Source: Terriglobia bacterium (lineage in GTDB: Bacteria > Acidobacteriota > Terriglobia > JAIQFV01). Taken from it: DNA of 64,000 nucleotides. This document shows, in pieces, positions 26,413 through 36,500 of the stretch. The position numbers and the translations under genes were made by a program. The stretch lies in NCBI GenBank assembly GCA_028716525.1, contig JAQUPQ010000001.1:1-64000 (forward strand), in the 5' to 3' direction. How positions within the stretch are numbered: position 1 is the first letter of the stretch; every line of letters begins with the position of its first letter. Under the pieces are notes generated by a model, which made no database searches, was not told the DNA's origin, and worked only from the letters and a program-made list of their open reading frames with translations.

Positions 26413-27309
26413 TTGTCAGATCGACGTATTGTCGTCGTAGTCAATCCGGCCTCGGGACACGGCGCGGCCAGAAAACATCTACCCACAATAGAGAAGGCCG
26501 TCCACGAATCCCTTCCCAACCACCCCGATGTCATCATCAGCCAAAGCGCCAAACACATTCAGGATTTGGCGGCCCAGGCCGTTAGAGATAAGGTCGACAT
26601 TTTCGCCATTTGCGGCGGCGACGGTTCGGCCCACTACGCCTTGCAACCCCTCGTCCACACTCCCACGGCCTTGGCCATTCTTCCTATCGGCAGCGGAAAT
26701 GACCTGGCGATGAATGCCGGCATTCCCTCCGACTTCACGGCAGCTTTACAGTTGTTGACACGGGGAGTGCCTCGCTCCATCGATGTGGCCAAGACCCAAT
26801 CGGGTTTCTACGGATGCATTGGAGGAATCGGTTTTGATTCCGAAGTCACCCGACGCGCCAATAATCGCAACGGATGGATTCGGGGAGCGGCGCTCTATCC
26901 CTTTGCGATTGTCACGACCCTTATTTCATTCCGACCCCGGGCGGCGCGCATCCGCTGGGACGGAGGACAATCGTTCGAGGAGCCCATCATGTTTGCCGTA
27001 TTTGCCAATGCCGCTTCATACGGACGGGGCATTCGAATCGCCCCCAAGGCCAAGCTCGACGATGGCTGGCTCGATGTGTGTATTGTCAAGGCCATGTCAA
27101 AAGCGGAGTTGATTCGTACCTATCCGAAAGCTTATAAGGGGACCCATGTCAACCATCCCAAGCTGGTGCAGTTCCGCGCCCAATCGATTTCCATCGAAGC
27201 CGATGAGCCGCTGGAACTGTACGGCGACGGGGAATTTATGGAATCAACGCCGGTTGAGATCCAAGTGGTTCCCAAAGCACTCCACGTGATCGTTCCACCA
27301 CATTCATGA
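26413..27309 (+). CDS. Diacylglycerol/sphingosine kinase-like lipid kinase (DagK/YegS family)
   Basis: A 298-residue kinase starting at TTG, chosen because GGGAGGATT lies at 26402-26410 and the family N-terminus RRIVVVVNPASGHGAA follows at once. The nucleotide-binding motif CGGDGSAHYALQPL is near residues 73-86, and LPIGSGNDLA near 95-104. The C-terminal beta domain ends with the usual ...DGEFMESTPVEIQVVPKALHVIVP. It phosphorylates a lipid alcohol such as diacylglycerol using ATP, at the membrane face. Position between an exported protein and a GNAT gene gives no clear pathway. Confidence 0.9.
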   Translation: MSDRRIVVVVNPASGHGAARKHLPTIEKAVHESLPNHPDVIISQSAKHIQDLAAQAVRDKVDIFAICGGDGSAHYALQPLVHTPTALAILPIGSGNDLAMNAGIPSDFTAALQLLTRGVPRSIDVAKTQSGFYGCIGGIGFDSEVTRRANNRNGWIRGAALYPFAIVTTLISFRPRAARIRWDGGQSFEEPIMFAVFANAASYGRGIRIAPKAKLDDGWLDVCIVKAMSKAELIRTYPKAYKGTHVNHPKLVQFRAQSISIEADEPLELYGDGEFMESTPVEIQVVPKALHVIVPPHS

Positions 27310-27336
27310 AAGTGATTCAGATCCTCATCCTCATTT

Positions 27337-27843
27337 ATGAGTGAGTTCACATATCAAATCCGCGCGGTTGAAAAACATGATTTGGAGACCGTGTACGCGA
27401 TCGACCATGCGTGCTTTCCACGAGGAGTGGCCTATGCCAAATCTTTGTTGAAGGATTTGTTGGGGTCGCCTCAAGCCTGTGGATATGTGGTTGAATCCCC
27501 GGCCCCATCCGTTCAAAAGGGCAAATCGGGAAAGCCGACTCCGTTCGGATTCATTCTCGCCATTCGTTATTCCCCGCGCGCCGCCAACATTGTGACTTTA
27601 GATATCCTGGAGCCCTACCGGCGGCGGGGCGTGGGAACTGAATTGATGAAAAGAGTCGAGGCGGATTTTAGGATCAAGCCCACCCAAGTGATCACGTTGG
27701 AGGTTTCAGTAAAGAACACCGCCGCACAGGCCTTCTACAGGAAATTGGGTTTTGAAATTCTCGAGAAGATCGACAACTATTATGAAAACGGCGAAGATGC
27801 TTTTGAAATGTTTAAGTCGCTGGAATTTCAACGGCGGGCTTGA
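27337..27843 (+). CDS. GNAT-family N-acetyltransferase (RimI-like)
   Basis: A 168-residue protein with the GNAT core. The acetyl-CoA pyrophosphate loop RRRGVGTELM lies near residues 96-105, the preceding strand AANIVTLDILEPYRR near 83-97, and LEVSVKNTAAQAFYRKLGFE near 122-141. This order and the AxxFYxKxGF signature resemble RimI-like protein N-terminal acetyltransferases. The target is unknown. No clear ribosome binding site precedes the ATG, and the gene follows the lipid kinase by 27 bases, so it may depend on that transcript. Its end overlaps the convergent M48 gene by 16 bases. Confidence 0.85.
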   Translation: MSEFTYQIRAVEKHDLETVYAIDHACFPRGVAYAKSLLKDLLGSPQACGYVVESPAPSVQKGKSGKPTPFGFILAIRYSPRAANIVTLDILEPYRRRGVGTELMKRVEADFRIKPTQVITLEVSVKNTAAQAFYRKLGFEILEKIDNYYENGEDAFEMFKSLEFQRRA

Positions 27844-28928
27844 GCCGCAGCAATGCGGCGCGCAATGGAAGGATGACTGTGGAAGACGAATTCGATAAAC
27901 CGGTTGGGCTGGTTCTCCGAGAGGTTCTTTTCCCCCAGTTTGCGCATGGAAGAAATAAAGGCATCAATCTTTGAAGTCTGGTCGAGGGCAAATCCGTCGG
28001 CCGACCGCTCCAAGCGGCGCGAATAGCCGTTCACCAGCGGCATCGCCAGAAGAGAGAAGAGGGTCGACACCAGGAGCAGAAAAGGAAGATTGGCCACGTC
28101 GGCCGCCGAGCGGAAACCCAGTGCACGGCTCCAGTGCTCGAGCGACCACCGGATCAAATAAAATACCGCCCAAGTCGACGCCGTTTGCAAACCGATTCCC
28201 TTCCACACGTCATGATGCACATGATGACCCAATTCATGCGCCAGAATGACCTCAATCTCGTCCTCGGAAAAATCTTTCAAGAGCGTATCCGCCAAAACAA
28301 TCCGCCGTGTCCGCCCCCAGCCCATGACGGCGGCATTGGCCTTGTTGCTTTTTTCGCTGAGCTTCCAGTTGTAGACTCCTCGGACCCTGGTTTTCAATCG
28401 ATCGCACAACGCCAGCAGACGCTGTTTCAAATTCTCGTTTTCCAACGGCTCAAACTTAAAAAACAGGGGAAAAATCAGAACGGGAGCCAGTTGTGCCAGC
28501 AGGACACCAAAGGCTGTGAAAGCGGCTGCGCACCACATCCACCAGGATTCCGGAGCCCGCCGCAGTGTGAAATACACCAACTCCGCCGCGGCCAATGCCA
28601 GCACACCGGACAGGATCAATCCTTTGACGTGATCCCAGACCCAACTCCAAAAGGTTTGGTTCGATAGATTGAATCGATGCTCCACCCAGTAACCGCTCAG
28701 AAACGACAGCGGCAAAGTCAGAATTTCACCGGCCATTCCAACAACAATCAAATACCCGAGCACAATCAGAAATGAATCGGCTGCTCGATCCTCCACTTGA
28801 GAACGAACCCAGATGGATAAATGGCCAAACAACAACACCAGCAGTAATACGGCACTGATGGAAAAATTCAGGATTCCAAGAATGCGGCGGAGGCGAGTGT
28901 ATCGTTTGATTTCTTGATCGGTCGGCAT
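27828..28928 (-). CDS. M48 (Ste24-like) membrane metallopeptidase
   Basis: A 366-residue integral membrane protein with about six hydrophobic segments. ILAHELGHHVHHD near residues 227-239 contains the HExxH zinc motif facing the cytoplasm, and ERSADGFAL near 310 supplies the third, Glu, ligand. NRF and HPS boxes close to the end are typical of Ste24/CAAX-protease-type M48A enzymes. Ste24 homologues degrade or trim membrane and prenylated proteins; bacterial members act in membrane protein quality control. It lies 33 bases downstream of the prenyltransferase gene in the ubiX-ubiA-M48 operon. Confidence 0.92.
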   Translation of the reverse strand: MPTDQEIKRYTRLRRILGILNFSISAVLLLVLLFGHLSIWVRSQVEDRAADSFLIVLGYLIVVGMAGEILTLPLSFLSGYWVEHRFNLSNQTFWSWVWDHVKGLILSGVLALAAAELVYFTLRRAPESWWMWCAAAFTAFGVLLAQLAPVLIFPLFFKFEPLENENLKQRLLALCDRLKTRVRGVYNWKLSEKSNKANAAVMGWGRTRRIVLADTLLKDFSEDEIEVILAHELGHHVHHDVWKGIGLQTASTWAVFYLIRWSLEHWSRALGFRSAADVANLPFLLLVSTLFSLLAMPLVNGYSRRLERSADGFALDQTSKIDAFISSMRKLGEKNLSENQPNRFIEFVFHSHPSIARRIAAAQARR

Positions 28929-28961
28929 ACGAAATTATGAAAGTGGGTCAGATTTGCTACC

Positions 28962-29831
28962 TCACCGTTTTAACCACCACAACACATCCGCGCTGACGGC
29001 GATCAGAAATAGAATTCCTATGAATCCGTTCACCGTGAAAAAAGCAGCGTTAACGCGCGACAGGTCGTTGGGCTTGACCAGGGCGTGTTCGTAAATAAGC
29101 AGGCCGGCAATGATTCCGATGCCGATGAGGGTGAACCAGCTTAGCTGGAATATCACCGCCAAGGCCACGAGCAATCCCACCATGACGAGGTGCAGCACGG
29201 ATGAGACGATCAATGCCGCCCGGATGCCGAATGATTTGGGAATGGAATGAAGGCTGGTGCTGCGGTCGTAATCGATATCCTGACAGGCATAAATAATGTC
29301 GAATCCGGCGGTCCACAGCGTGACGGCGGCGCAGAGGAGAAAGGGCCGCCAATCGACGCTTCCTCGCACCGCAATCCAGGCGCCCACCGGCGCCATGCCC
29401 AAACAGAACCCCAACACCAGGTGCGACCAGTCGGTAAATCGCTTGGTCCAAGAATAGGCCAGCAAAATCAGGAGCACAAAAGGAGAGAGGAGAAAAGCCA
29501 GCGAATTCAACCGCTCGGCCGCAAAAAGAAATACAGCCGAGGAAACAATCGTGAAAATCCACGCAAAACGAACGGTCAACCGCCCGGTTTGCAGCGGACG
29601 CATTCGAGTGCGGGGATTCGCGGCGTCGAAGGCGCGGTCGACAATGCGGTTGAAAGTCATGGCCGCGCTGCGCGCCGCCACCATGGCGACAATGATCCAT
29701 ACCAAAACCCGCCCCGAGGGGATTCCTTGGGCCGCCAACAGCGCCCCGATCAAGGCAAAAGGCAGGGCGAACACGGAGTGCTCGAAGCGAATCATGTCGA
29801 GTGTGGTTTTGAGATCTTTAAAGAAGGCCAT
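28962..29831 (-). CDS. ubiA: UbiA-family aromatic prenyltransferase
   Basis: The start was placed at the ATG at 29831 (MAFFKDLKTTLDMIRFEHSVFALPFA); the longer frame upstream overlaps ubiX. The 289-residue membrane protein has 8-9 helices. The first Asp-rich motif is NRIVDRAFDAANPRT and the second DIIYACQDIDYDRS. These bind magnesium and the prenyl diphosphate. The enzyme joins a polyprenyl tail to an aromatic acid in quinone synthesis. Pairing with ubiX 7 bases upstream fits either the ubiquinone-type or the futalosine-type (MqnP) menaquinone route. The latter is more likely in Acidobacteriota, which generally use menaquinone. Confidence 0.9.
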   Translation of the reverse strand: MAFFKDLKTTLDMIRFEHSVFALPFALIGALLAAQGIPSGRVLVWIIVAMVAARSAAMTFNRIVDRAFDAANPRTRMRPLQTGRLTVRFAWIFTIVSSAVFLFAAERLNSLAFLLSPFVLLILLAYSWTKRFTDWSHLVLGFCLGMAPVGAWIAVRGSVDWRPFLLCAAVTLWTAGFDIIYACQDIDYDRSTSLHSIPKSFGIRAALIVSSVLHLVMVGLLVALAVIFQLSWFTLIGIGIIAGLLIYEHALVKPNDLSRVNAAFFTVNGFIGILFLIAVSADVLWWLKR

Positions 29832-29838
29832 GGGGGAT

Positions 29839-30513
29839 TCAGTGCGATGACTTCCAATGATACGCCGCCGCTTGATGGAGCCCGATGTGCGCCAGAAGCC
29901 GGTAACAAAATTGATCCACCATCTCGCGAAGATTTTTGGGATGGTAATAAAACGCCGGCATGATGGGAAAGATCGTAGCTCCGGCATGCGCCAGGCGGGC
30001 CATGTTTTCCAGATGAATGGCGTGCAGCGGCGTCTCGCGGACCGCCAACACCAGCGGACGTCTCTCTTTCAACATGCAGTCGGCCGCCCGCTTGATGAGA
30101 TTGTCGATGACCCCGCCGGCCAACGCGCCCATCGTTCCCACGCTGCAGGGAATAATAATCATGGCATCCACGCGGTGAGAGCCGCTGGCAATAGAGGCGC
30201 CAATGTCGTCGTTGGAGTGCTCGACGATTTTTTTGGAACTGCGCCCCAGCAAGCCCGTGGACAGACGCGAGGACCCTGCCTGTTTCAATCCCAGTTCATC
30301 TCCAACCACATACCTCCCGCCATTCGAAATAACGAAGTTGAGGGTGTCAACTCGCCGATCCGCCTCCAAAATTTGAAGAGTCCGCTGGGCGAAAATCGAC
30401 CCGCTGGCCCCGGTGACTGCCACGGTAATTTCGAGCCCTGTGGTTGCCTGCCCCAAGGGCCGCGTAGAAGTTGATTCAGAATTGTCGGAGGAAGCTCGGT
30501 TTCTTTTCGCCAC
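29839..30513 (-). CDS. ubiX: UbiX-family flavin prenyltransferase
   Basis: A 224-residue protein; the GTG at 30513 is the first start, without a good ribosome binding site, so the true start could be the in-frame TTG about 20 codons on. From residue 28, ITVAVTGASGSIFAQRTL is the UbiX FMN-binding start, followed by CSVGTMGALAGGVIDNLIKRAAD and the signature VRETPLHAIHLENMARLAHAGATIFPIMPAFY. The enzyme prenylates FMN to make the cofactor of UbiD-type decarboxylases. About 25 extra N-terminal residues rich in Ser/Thr/Arg are unusual. No UbiD gene is in the window. Confidence 0.92.
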   Translation of the reverse strand: MAKRNRASSDNSESTSTRPLGQATTGLEITVAVTGASGSIFAQRTLQILEADRRVDTLNFVISNGGRYVVGDELGLKQAGSSRLSTGLLGRSSKKIVEHSNDDIGASIASGSHRVDAMIIIPCSVGTMGALAGGVIDNLIKRAADCMLKERRPLVLAVRETPLHAIHLENMARLAHAGATIFPIMPAFYYHPKNLREMVDQFCYRLLAHIGLHQAAAYHWKSSH

Positions 30514-30691
30514 GGAATCGTGAGTTTAATCACAAAAGGAAAACCGGTCAAAGTGTTTTTCCCAGAGGCTTTGGGGACAGGAAGTCTGGGAGCGATGCCG
30601 GGTTCGCCTCGACGGACAAAGGCAGCGGCCCTTGCCTCCTTCGCGAAATACCGCCCCGACTCAGGCAAAGCCTCCCTGTCTCACTAAACTT

Positions 30692-30711
30692 CCCTGCCCT
30701 AAAGAGCAGGG
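30692..30711. repeat. Hairpin with TAAAGA loop
   Basis: CCCTGC at 30692-30697 pairs with GCAGGG at 30706-30711, with loop CCTAAAGA. It lies in the 213-base gap between the beta-barrel-like gene and ubiX and resembles the hairpins at 31889, 49598 and 50597. Confidence 0.5.
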
Positions 30712-30726
30712 GCGGGCTCCCGTTCC

Positions 30727-31689
30727 TCAGAACGGAAAACGCAAGGTCAGAATCCAATTATGATTGTTGGTGTGGAATTGAGTCGTGGCGATTTGGTAAC
30801 CCAATCCTACCGCGAAATGAAGCTGTCGGTAGATTGAAAAACGGCCGAACACTATGCCGGGCGTAACAATCGATTGTTTCTTTCCGGTGTCCGGTCCGTC
30901 GATAAAGAATGTAGAATTGACTTCCACCTCCGGCCACAACACTTCCTTTAGATGATATTGGAATGCCGTGTTCCAGAGGACAGACCGGCCGAGGGTCTGA
31001 ATGTGGCCCGTCGGAAGCGCTGCACCAAGTGTGCTTTGAATGTCGAATTGTCCCCATCCCTTCCCCATCGCCACTGTGGGCGTAATCACAGGATTGGGTT
31101 GCCCTATACCGCTTTTGCCGGTTGGAACTGTCGTCCCCAGAAAGAAAGTCAGAATGTAACTTCCATTCTCCTCATCGCGAGAGAGAAGACGATATTTCAG
31201 GAGGAAGGAAAGATCCCCAAGCCCATCCGGCTTGTTGGATTGATTTCGCGCCAAGTAAGGCGGAGGGCTGACAATAATCTCCATTTTCTCGGCGGGAATC
31301 AGCTCCAGCCCTTTTGAGAAACCGTAATTCTCAACCCTCACTCCATTCGATGCCTGTTGCCAGGCAATGTCGTAGCGGAATTCCTGTTCCAGCCGTGGCG
31401 TCGTCACGGCCACCGGGGTCATCCAGTGGGGTTGTTCACCGCGTGCCTTTTCAGCCCGCTCCGCCCAACGGTCCAAAAACCGTTTGGATCTTGGTCCGGA
31501 TTTCTTTTCTCCATTTTGCTCTTTCGAAGCAGCGTCCTGCTGCAATCTTTTTGGGGACGATCCTTTCTGTACCTCGGGTCTCGCGGGTTCTTGCTGGGCC
31601 TTCATTGGGGAGGGTGACCCAATCAACGCAAAAAGAAAACAAGGAAGGATGAGGGTTTGGCGGCCGCCGACCTTCAGGAATCGGGACAT
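30727..31689 (-). CDS. Putative outer-membrane beta-barrel protein
   Basis: The ATG at 31689 gives 320 residues; a GTG three codons earlier is also in frame. A signal peptide ends near MKAQ-QEP. Residues 25-75 form a charged linker (KKSGPRSKRFLDRWAERAEKARG). The remainder is amphipathic beta-strand-like (LSFLLKYRLL, SYILTFFLGTTVPTG, FDIQSTLGAALPTG, LHFAVGLGYQIATTQFH), and the chain ends in LRFPF. A terminal aromatic residue is typical of outer-membrane proteins. The FFLGTTVPTG...PVITPTVAMGKGW pattern recalls the MetA-pathway/phenol-degradation-like porin family. The substrate is unknown. Confidence 0.7.
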   Translation of the reverse strand: MSRFLKVGGRQTLILPCFLFALIGSPSPMKAQQEPARPEVQKGSSPKRLQQDAASKEQNGEKKSGPRSKRFLDRWAERAEKARGEQPHWMTPVAVTTPRLEQEFRYDIAWQQASNGVRVENYGFSKGLELIPAEKMEIIVSPPPYLARNQSNKPDGLGDLSFLLKYRLLSRDEENGSYILTFFLGTTVPTGKSGIGQPNPVITPTVAMGKGWGQFDIQSTLGAALPTGHIQTLGRSVLWNTAFQYHLKEVLWPEVEVNSTFFIDGPDTGKKQSIVTPGIVFGRFSIYRQLHFAVGLGYQIATTQFHTNNHNWILTLRFPF

Positions 31690-31761
31690 CAGAATCACAA
31701 CCTCTTCGAGTTTCCTAAACTCCTAATTTGGCTCGAAGGCTTACCAGGTCCCGAGGGACCG

Positions 31762-31777
31762 GTCAAACTAATTTGAC
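31762..31777. promoter_or_regulatory. Operator-like dyad upstream of the beta-barrel gene
   Basis: GTCAAA at 31762-31767 is mirrored by TTTGAC at 31772-31777 around four bases. The symmetry and the distance to the start at 31689 suit a dimeric regulator site. No regulator gene is adjacent. Confidence 0.3.
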
Positions 31778-31888
31778 TAAAACCGCATATTTTCGTATCG
31801 ATTATTTACTGTAACAACCTAGATTCATCTATCGAAGAGAGCCCGTGCACACATCGGCCCCAACAGACGATCCTTCATCCCATTTTTC

Positions 31889-31910
31889 CCCGCCCTAAAG
31901 AACGAGCGGG
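31889..31910. repeat. Hairpin with TAAAGAAC loop
   Basis: CCCGC at 31889-31893 pairs with GCGGG at 31906-31910, and the loop contains CTAAAGAACGA. The stem is short, but the loop core matches the hairpins at 49598 and 50597. Confidence 0.4.
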
Positions 31911-32033
31911 ACTACCGGACCGATAGTTGCCAAACTCGACTTTATGGGTCATCAGGTTCATAATTACCGCAGGTCAAAAAGAGAACATAGACGGAGGCGT
32001 TCCTCGCTGGCTTGTTGCCGCAGGGAGGTTGTC

Positions 32034-32237
32034 ATGCAATATCTGGCTGTTCTCCCCGATCTCTCCACGCTGCCGGCTTTTTCCATTTCTCACACTTCCG
32101 CCATCCCAAATGAACGTGGCCAGAACCCTTTCGTGCCCGCTCAGGTGGATCCCTCGATCCAGCTATCTTTTGTGGAGGATGTGGAAAGGCTATTTGAATC
32201 GACGAATATAGGGGAAAACGCCTTTAACCGCGCGTAA
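32034..32237 (+). CDS. Possible 67-residue protein, unknown
   Basis: GGGAGG lies a few bases before the ATG at 32034. The peptide (MQYLAVLPDLSTLPAFSIS...) has no signal sequence or known motif. It sits in the long region before the UspA gene and may be a chance frame. Confidence 0.25.
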   Translation: MQYLAVLPDLSTLPAFSISHTSAIPNERGQNPFVPAQVDPSIQLSFVEDVERLFESTNIGENAFNRA

Positions 32238-32582
32238 CAATTTTTACTGCCAGCCGAACACCGGGGTCATCGCCTAGGCGACGCACTCCTCGTGCCTTCA
32301 ACCCCCCTGAAACGCTTCCGTCAATGTCGATCTGAAATCATGCCAGCAAGGCGGATTCAGATGCCCGAACAGGCTTACAGAAAGGGTCTGATGGATGAAG
32401 ATCTCTCCTTTTCGCTCAACAGGATTCGCATCTGGAGCCGCCGCCCGCGTCTTAACTCGAACTTCATGCTGTAATTTGGGTCAGAACGCGGCGAGAAAAT
32501 TTGTCAACAGTCCTGGCATGAGGCCTCTCGCCGGCGAACACCGTCCGGTGATCGAATTGCTGTTGATGGAAAGGAAAAGACG

Positions 32583-33539
32583 ATGTTCAAACGAATCCTC
32601 GCTCCAATGGATCGCTCCTCTTTGGCCGAGTGTGTGCTGCCGCACACCGTTGCCATAGCCCGCGCCTTTGAGTCCCATGTGACCCTCGTTCACGTGATGG
32701 ACAGTTCCAGCAGTGCGACCTGGCACCGCGCCCTGGACCCGCTGAATTGGCAAATCAAAAAGGCCGAAGCGGAGTTCTACCTGCGGGAATTGACTCTTCG
32801 ATTGCAAGAACTCGGCGTGCGCACGGACAAGCACATTTTGGAAGGACAGGCGGCGGAACAAGTTGTCGAGTTTTCCGGCGCCCACAATATTCAACTTGTT
32901 ATTGTCAGCAGCCACGGACAGAGCGGTCTGAGCGGGTGGAATGTAAGCAGTGTCGTCCAAAAAATTATCCTGCGCGTGCACACCTCCCTTTTGATCGTCC
33001 GTGCATATCGGCCGACCTCGACAGAGGCGACAGGCCTGCGCTACCGAAGAGTACTGATTCCCGTCGATGGGTCTCACCGAGCGGAATGTGTCTTGCCTGT
33101 GGCGCGCGCTTTAGCACACTCCCAGGAAACCGAGATCCTTCTGGCGCATGTCATTCAGCGACCGGCAATACCCCGCCGAACGCGCCCCACGCGCGAAGAT
33201 CTCGAACTGGTGGACCGGATTGTAGGGCGTAACCGGACCGAAACGATTCAATACCTGGATGAACTTCAATCTCAGCTCTCCGGAAAAGTCGAAACACGCA
33301 TACTCGTCAGCGACCAAGCTGCCGTGGCGCTGCATGAGCTGGCCGATCAAGAAAAAGTCGATCTCATTCTACTGAGCGCCCACGGCTGTTCGGCTTTGTC
33401 GCAGTGGCCCTTCGGCAGTGTGGTCAGCAGTTTCATTAACTATGGAACCACTCCGCTGCTGATCATACAGGATCTCCCTCCAAACAAGATTGAACCCACC
33501 CGGGCTGAAGTAGCGGCCAGAGAGCATGGAAGAAGATAG
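32583..33539 (+). CDS. Tandem universal stress protein (UspA)
   Basis: A 318-residue cytoplasmic protein with two Usp domains, about residues 1-145 and 152-300. Each opens with a FKRILAPMD/YRRVLIPVD strand and closes with an ATP-binding-type loop: SSHGQSGLSGWNVSSVVQKI in the first and SAHGCSALSQWPFGSVVSS in the second. These resemble G-2x-G-9x-G(S/T) with the first Gly kept. Usp domains bind ATP or dimerise and respond to envelope or nutrient stress. The stop codon lies 3 bases before the start of the cyclic glucan synthase, so the two genes share a transcript. AAAGGAAAAG precedes the ATG. Confidence 0.9.
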   Translation: MFKRILAPMDRSSLAECVLPHTVAIARAFESHVTLVHVMDSSSSATWHRALDPLNWQIKKAEAEFYLRELTLRLQELGVRTDKHILEGQAAEQVVEFSGAHNIQLVIVSSHGQSGLSGWNVSSVVQKIILRVHTSLLIVRAYRPTSTEATGLRYRRVLIPVDGSHRAECVLPVARALAHSQETEILLAHVIQRPAIPRRTRPTREDLELVDRIVGRNRTETIQYLDELQSQLSGKVETRILVSDQAAVALHELADQEKVDLILLSAHGCSALSQWPFGSVVSSFINYGTTPLLIIQDLPPNKIEPTRAEVAAREHGRR

Positions 33540-33542
33540 CGC

Positions 33543-36500
33543 ATGGCCAAGCAAGCGTCTCGCCAACAATCCGCCACAAACACCGTCGAGGTCCAAGAGG
33601 CTGCGACGGCCAAGAATCCCATGGAGATTCTGGCTCGAGAGCATGCTGAGGCGGGAGTGATTGCCGGCGAAGCCGTTCCCAAGCGTTCCTTCCTGATTCA
33701 TTTCAAAGAGCAAGAAGAGCTTGTGCGTCACGCGACCCATCGCTTCAGCGAAGATTCTGCCCGAGGGCCTCTCTCCTATGCAGCCGAGTGGATGCTGGAC
33801 AATTTTTACCTGGTGCAACAATCGTTCCGCCAAGTCCGTAATGACATGCCGCCCGACTTCTACGGCCAACTGCCCCTGCTCAGATCGAGTTCCCTGAAGG
33901 GACATCCGCGCATCCGGGCTGTGGCGCAGGAATTGGTTGTGATGGACGGCGCGCGTCTCGATATGGACCGTGTCAAGCACCTCATCGATCTCTATCAAGA
34001 CATCACGCCGCTTACTATGGGAGAGCTGTGGGCGCTCCCGGCCATGCTGCGCCTCAGTACCTTGGAATGCCTGGCTCAAACACTCAGCCGTATTACGGGT
34101 CTCCAAAGCGAAAACATATTCCCGGCCGCGACTCTGTTCCAACCGATGAAAGACGATGAAATCGTGGCCAATTGCATTACCAGTCTTCGAAGTCTGGCCA
34201 GTCAGGATTGGCAGTCCTTTTTTGAGAGCGTGAGCCGGGTCGAGCAAACATTGCGTAGCGATCCTGCAAAAGTCTATTCCAAAATGGATCGTGAAACGCG
34301 AGACCGTTATCGCAAAGTGATCGAGGAGTTGGCCCACGCTACCGGGGAAGACGAACAACAAGTGGCGCAGGAAGTTCTTGGGCTGGCCCGGGCAAACCGG
34401 TCAAGCGACAGGCCGCGCGTCACGCACGTCGGATACTTTCTGTTGGATTCAGGGCGGAAGCAACTCGAAGCCCGCCTGGGTTATCGCGCCTCATGGCGGG
34501 CGGGCTTGAACCGCTGCTTATTCGGCCATCCCACTCTGGCCTACCTGGGCAGCATCGGGTTGATCACTTTGATCCTCTTGTTCGAAGGCTTGACCTACGC
34601 AAGAAGTTTTGGCTTCTCTGTCCTGCAATGCCTGGGGGCCGCCATACTCTTGATCATCCCCGGATTGACTGTTTCCGTCAGTCTGGTGAATTGGATTATC
34701 AACCTGCTGGTCCCTCCCAGAGTTTTGCCGAAGATGGATTTTGGAGAAGGTATCCCCGGCGAGTGCAAGACCATGTTGGTTGTCCCGTCACTTTTGACCG
34801 GCGCTGACGAGGTGAAGTCATTGCTTCAGCAGTTGGAGCTGCACTTTTTGCGCAATCCAGATCCAAATATGTTCTTCGCCTTGCTCACCGATCTGCCCGA
34901 CGCTCCGCGGCGACGCCTGCCGGAACGCGACGACTTGATCGATCAAACCGCATCCGGAATTCGGGCCCTCAATGAGAAATATCCTCGGAAAACTCCCAAC
35001 CCCTTCTATCTCTTCCACCGTGATTCCAAATGGAACCCCCGCGAAGAGCGCTGGATGGGTTGGGAGCGCAAGCGGGGTAAGCTGCATCAGTTGAATCTCC
35101 TGTTGCGGGGAAGCGGCAAAGCAGCCTTCAGCGTCCAGGTTGGCGATCTGAATGTCTTGCGTGAGATCAAGTACGTCATCACATTGGATTCGGACACCAT
35201 CATCCCGCGCGAAGCGGCAAGCCGCCTTGTCGCGACCCTCGCCCATCCTCTGAATCACGCTGAGTTTGATCCTCAACGTGGCACGGTCAGCGCCGGCTAT
35301 ACGCTATTGCAACCCGCTATCGAAATCACTTCGACCAGTGCTTACCTCTCACGCTTTACACGCATCTTTGCGGGAGACGTCGGTTTGGATTTGTACACTC
35401 GGGCCGTCTCCGACGTGTATCAGGATTTGTTTGGGCATGGAATTTTCGTGGGCAAGGGAATCTATGATGTGGACGCATTCGAACGCAGCCTGGCAGACCG
35501 TATGCCGGAAAATGCCTTGCTGAGTCACGACCTCATTGAAGGAATACACGGCCGCGTAGGGCTCGTTACCGACATCGTTCTGTTCGAAGACTATCCCCCA
35601 CACTACTTTGTTTATCTTCGTCGGTCGCGGCGTTGGATCCGTGGGGATTGGCAATTATTGCCGTGGCTGTTTCCTAGAGTTCCCTCGGTGGAGAAAGGAA
35701 CCTTACCCAATAGCCTGTCTCTCATTGATCGCTGGAAGATCCTGGATAATCTCCGCCGTAGTCTGCTTTCGCCTGCCTTGTTTGCCTTATTCATCGCTGA
35801 CTGGCTATGGTTGCCGGGCTCGCCGGCGACCTGGACGCTAGCAGGCCTCCTGACACCCGCCATGCCAGTGCTGACCGGCCTATCCAGCGGGTTGTTTCAA
35901 GCTCGGCGAAGAAGGTCCTGGCAGAGTGCATTCCACCCCCTCCGCAACGGTTTAATGCGCTGGATTCTGGCTCTGGCTTTTGTTCCCTATGAGACGCTCA
36001 TAACCCTCACCGGGATCGCCACCACTTTGGTGAGGTTGTTTATCACTCGCAAACACTTGTTGCGATGGACAAGCTACGCGGATACGGTCCGGCTGTTTGC
36101 CGGCGAGATGACTTTTAAACAGATGTTCGCGGCGATTTCCTTGACCGCGGCTCTGGCCTGGCTGACCGCCCGGGCTGATCCGGTTTCGTTGTTCGCTGCC
36201 ACACCTCTGTTGATCGCGTGGGTGCTTTCGCCGGAGATCGCCTACTGGATCAGTCGTCCGCTCCCCCATGCCCCCGCTCCGCTCTCCATGGACGAGCGCC
36301 TGCGACTCCGCCGCTTGGCCCGACGCACTTGGCTCTTTTTCGAAGAGTTTGTTGGTCCTGAAGACCATTGGCTGCCCCCAGACCATTTCCAGGAATCGCC
36401 TCGCAGCAGAGTGACACACAGCACTTCACCCACGGACCTAGGAACGCTGCTGCTCTCCACTTTGGCCGCTTACGACCTGGGATACATTGGCCTGGCGGAT

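Larger units (their letters stand above)
31690..32582. other. Long intergenic region, 893 bases
   Basis: It lies between the minus-strand barrel gene and the plus-strand UspA gene, so it should hold both promoters. Visible items are a 16-base dyad GTCAAACTAATTTGAC at 31762-31777, about 73 bases before the barrel start; a TAAAGA-loop hairpin at 31889-31910; a small open frame at 32034-32237; and a 12-base perfect palindrome TCGCCTAGGCGA at 32270-32281. No confident promoter boxes were found. The rest looks non-coding. Confidence 0.5.
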
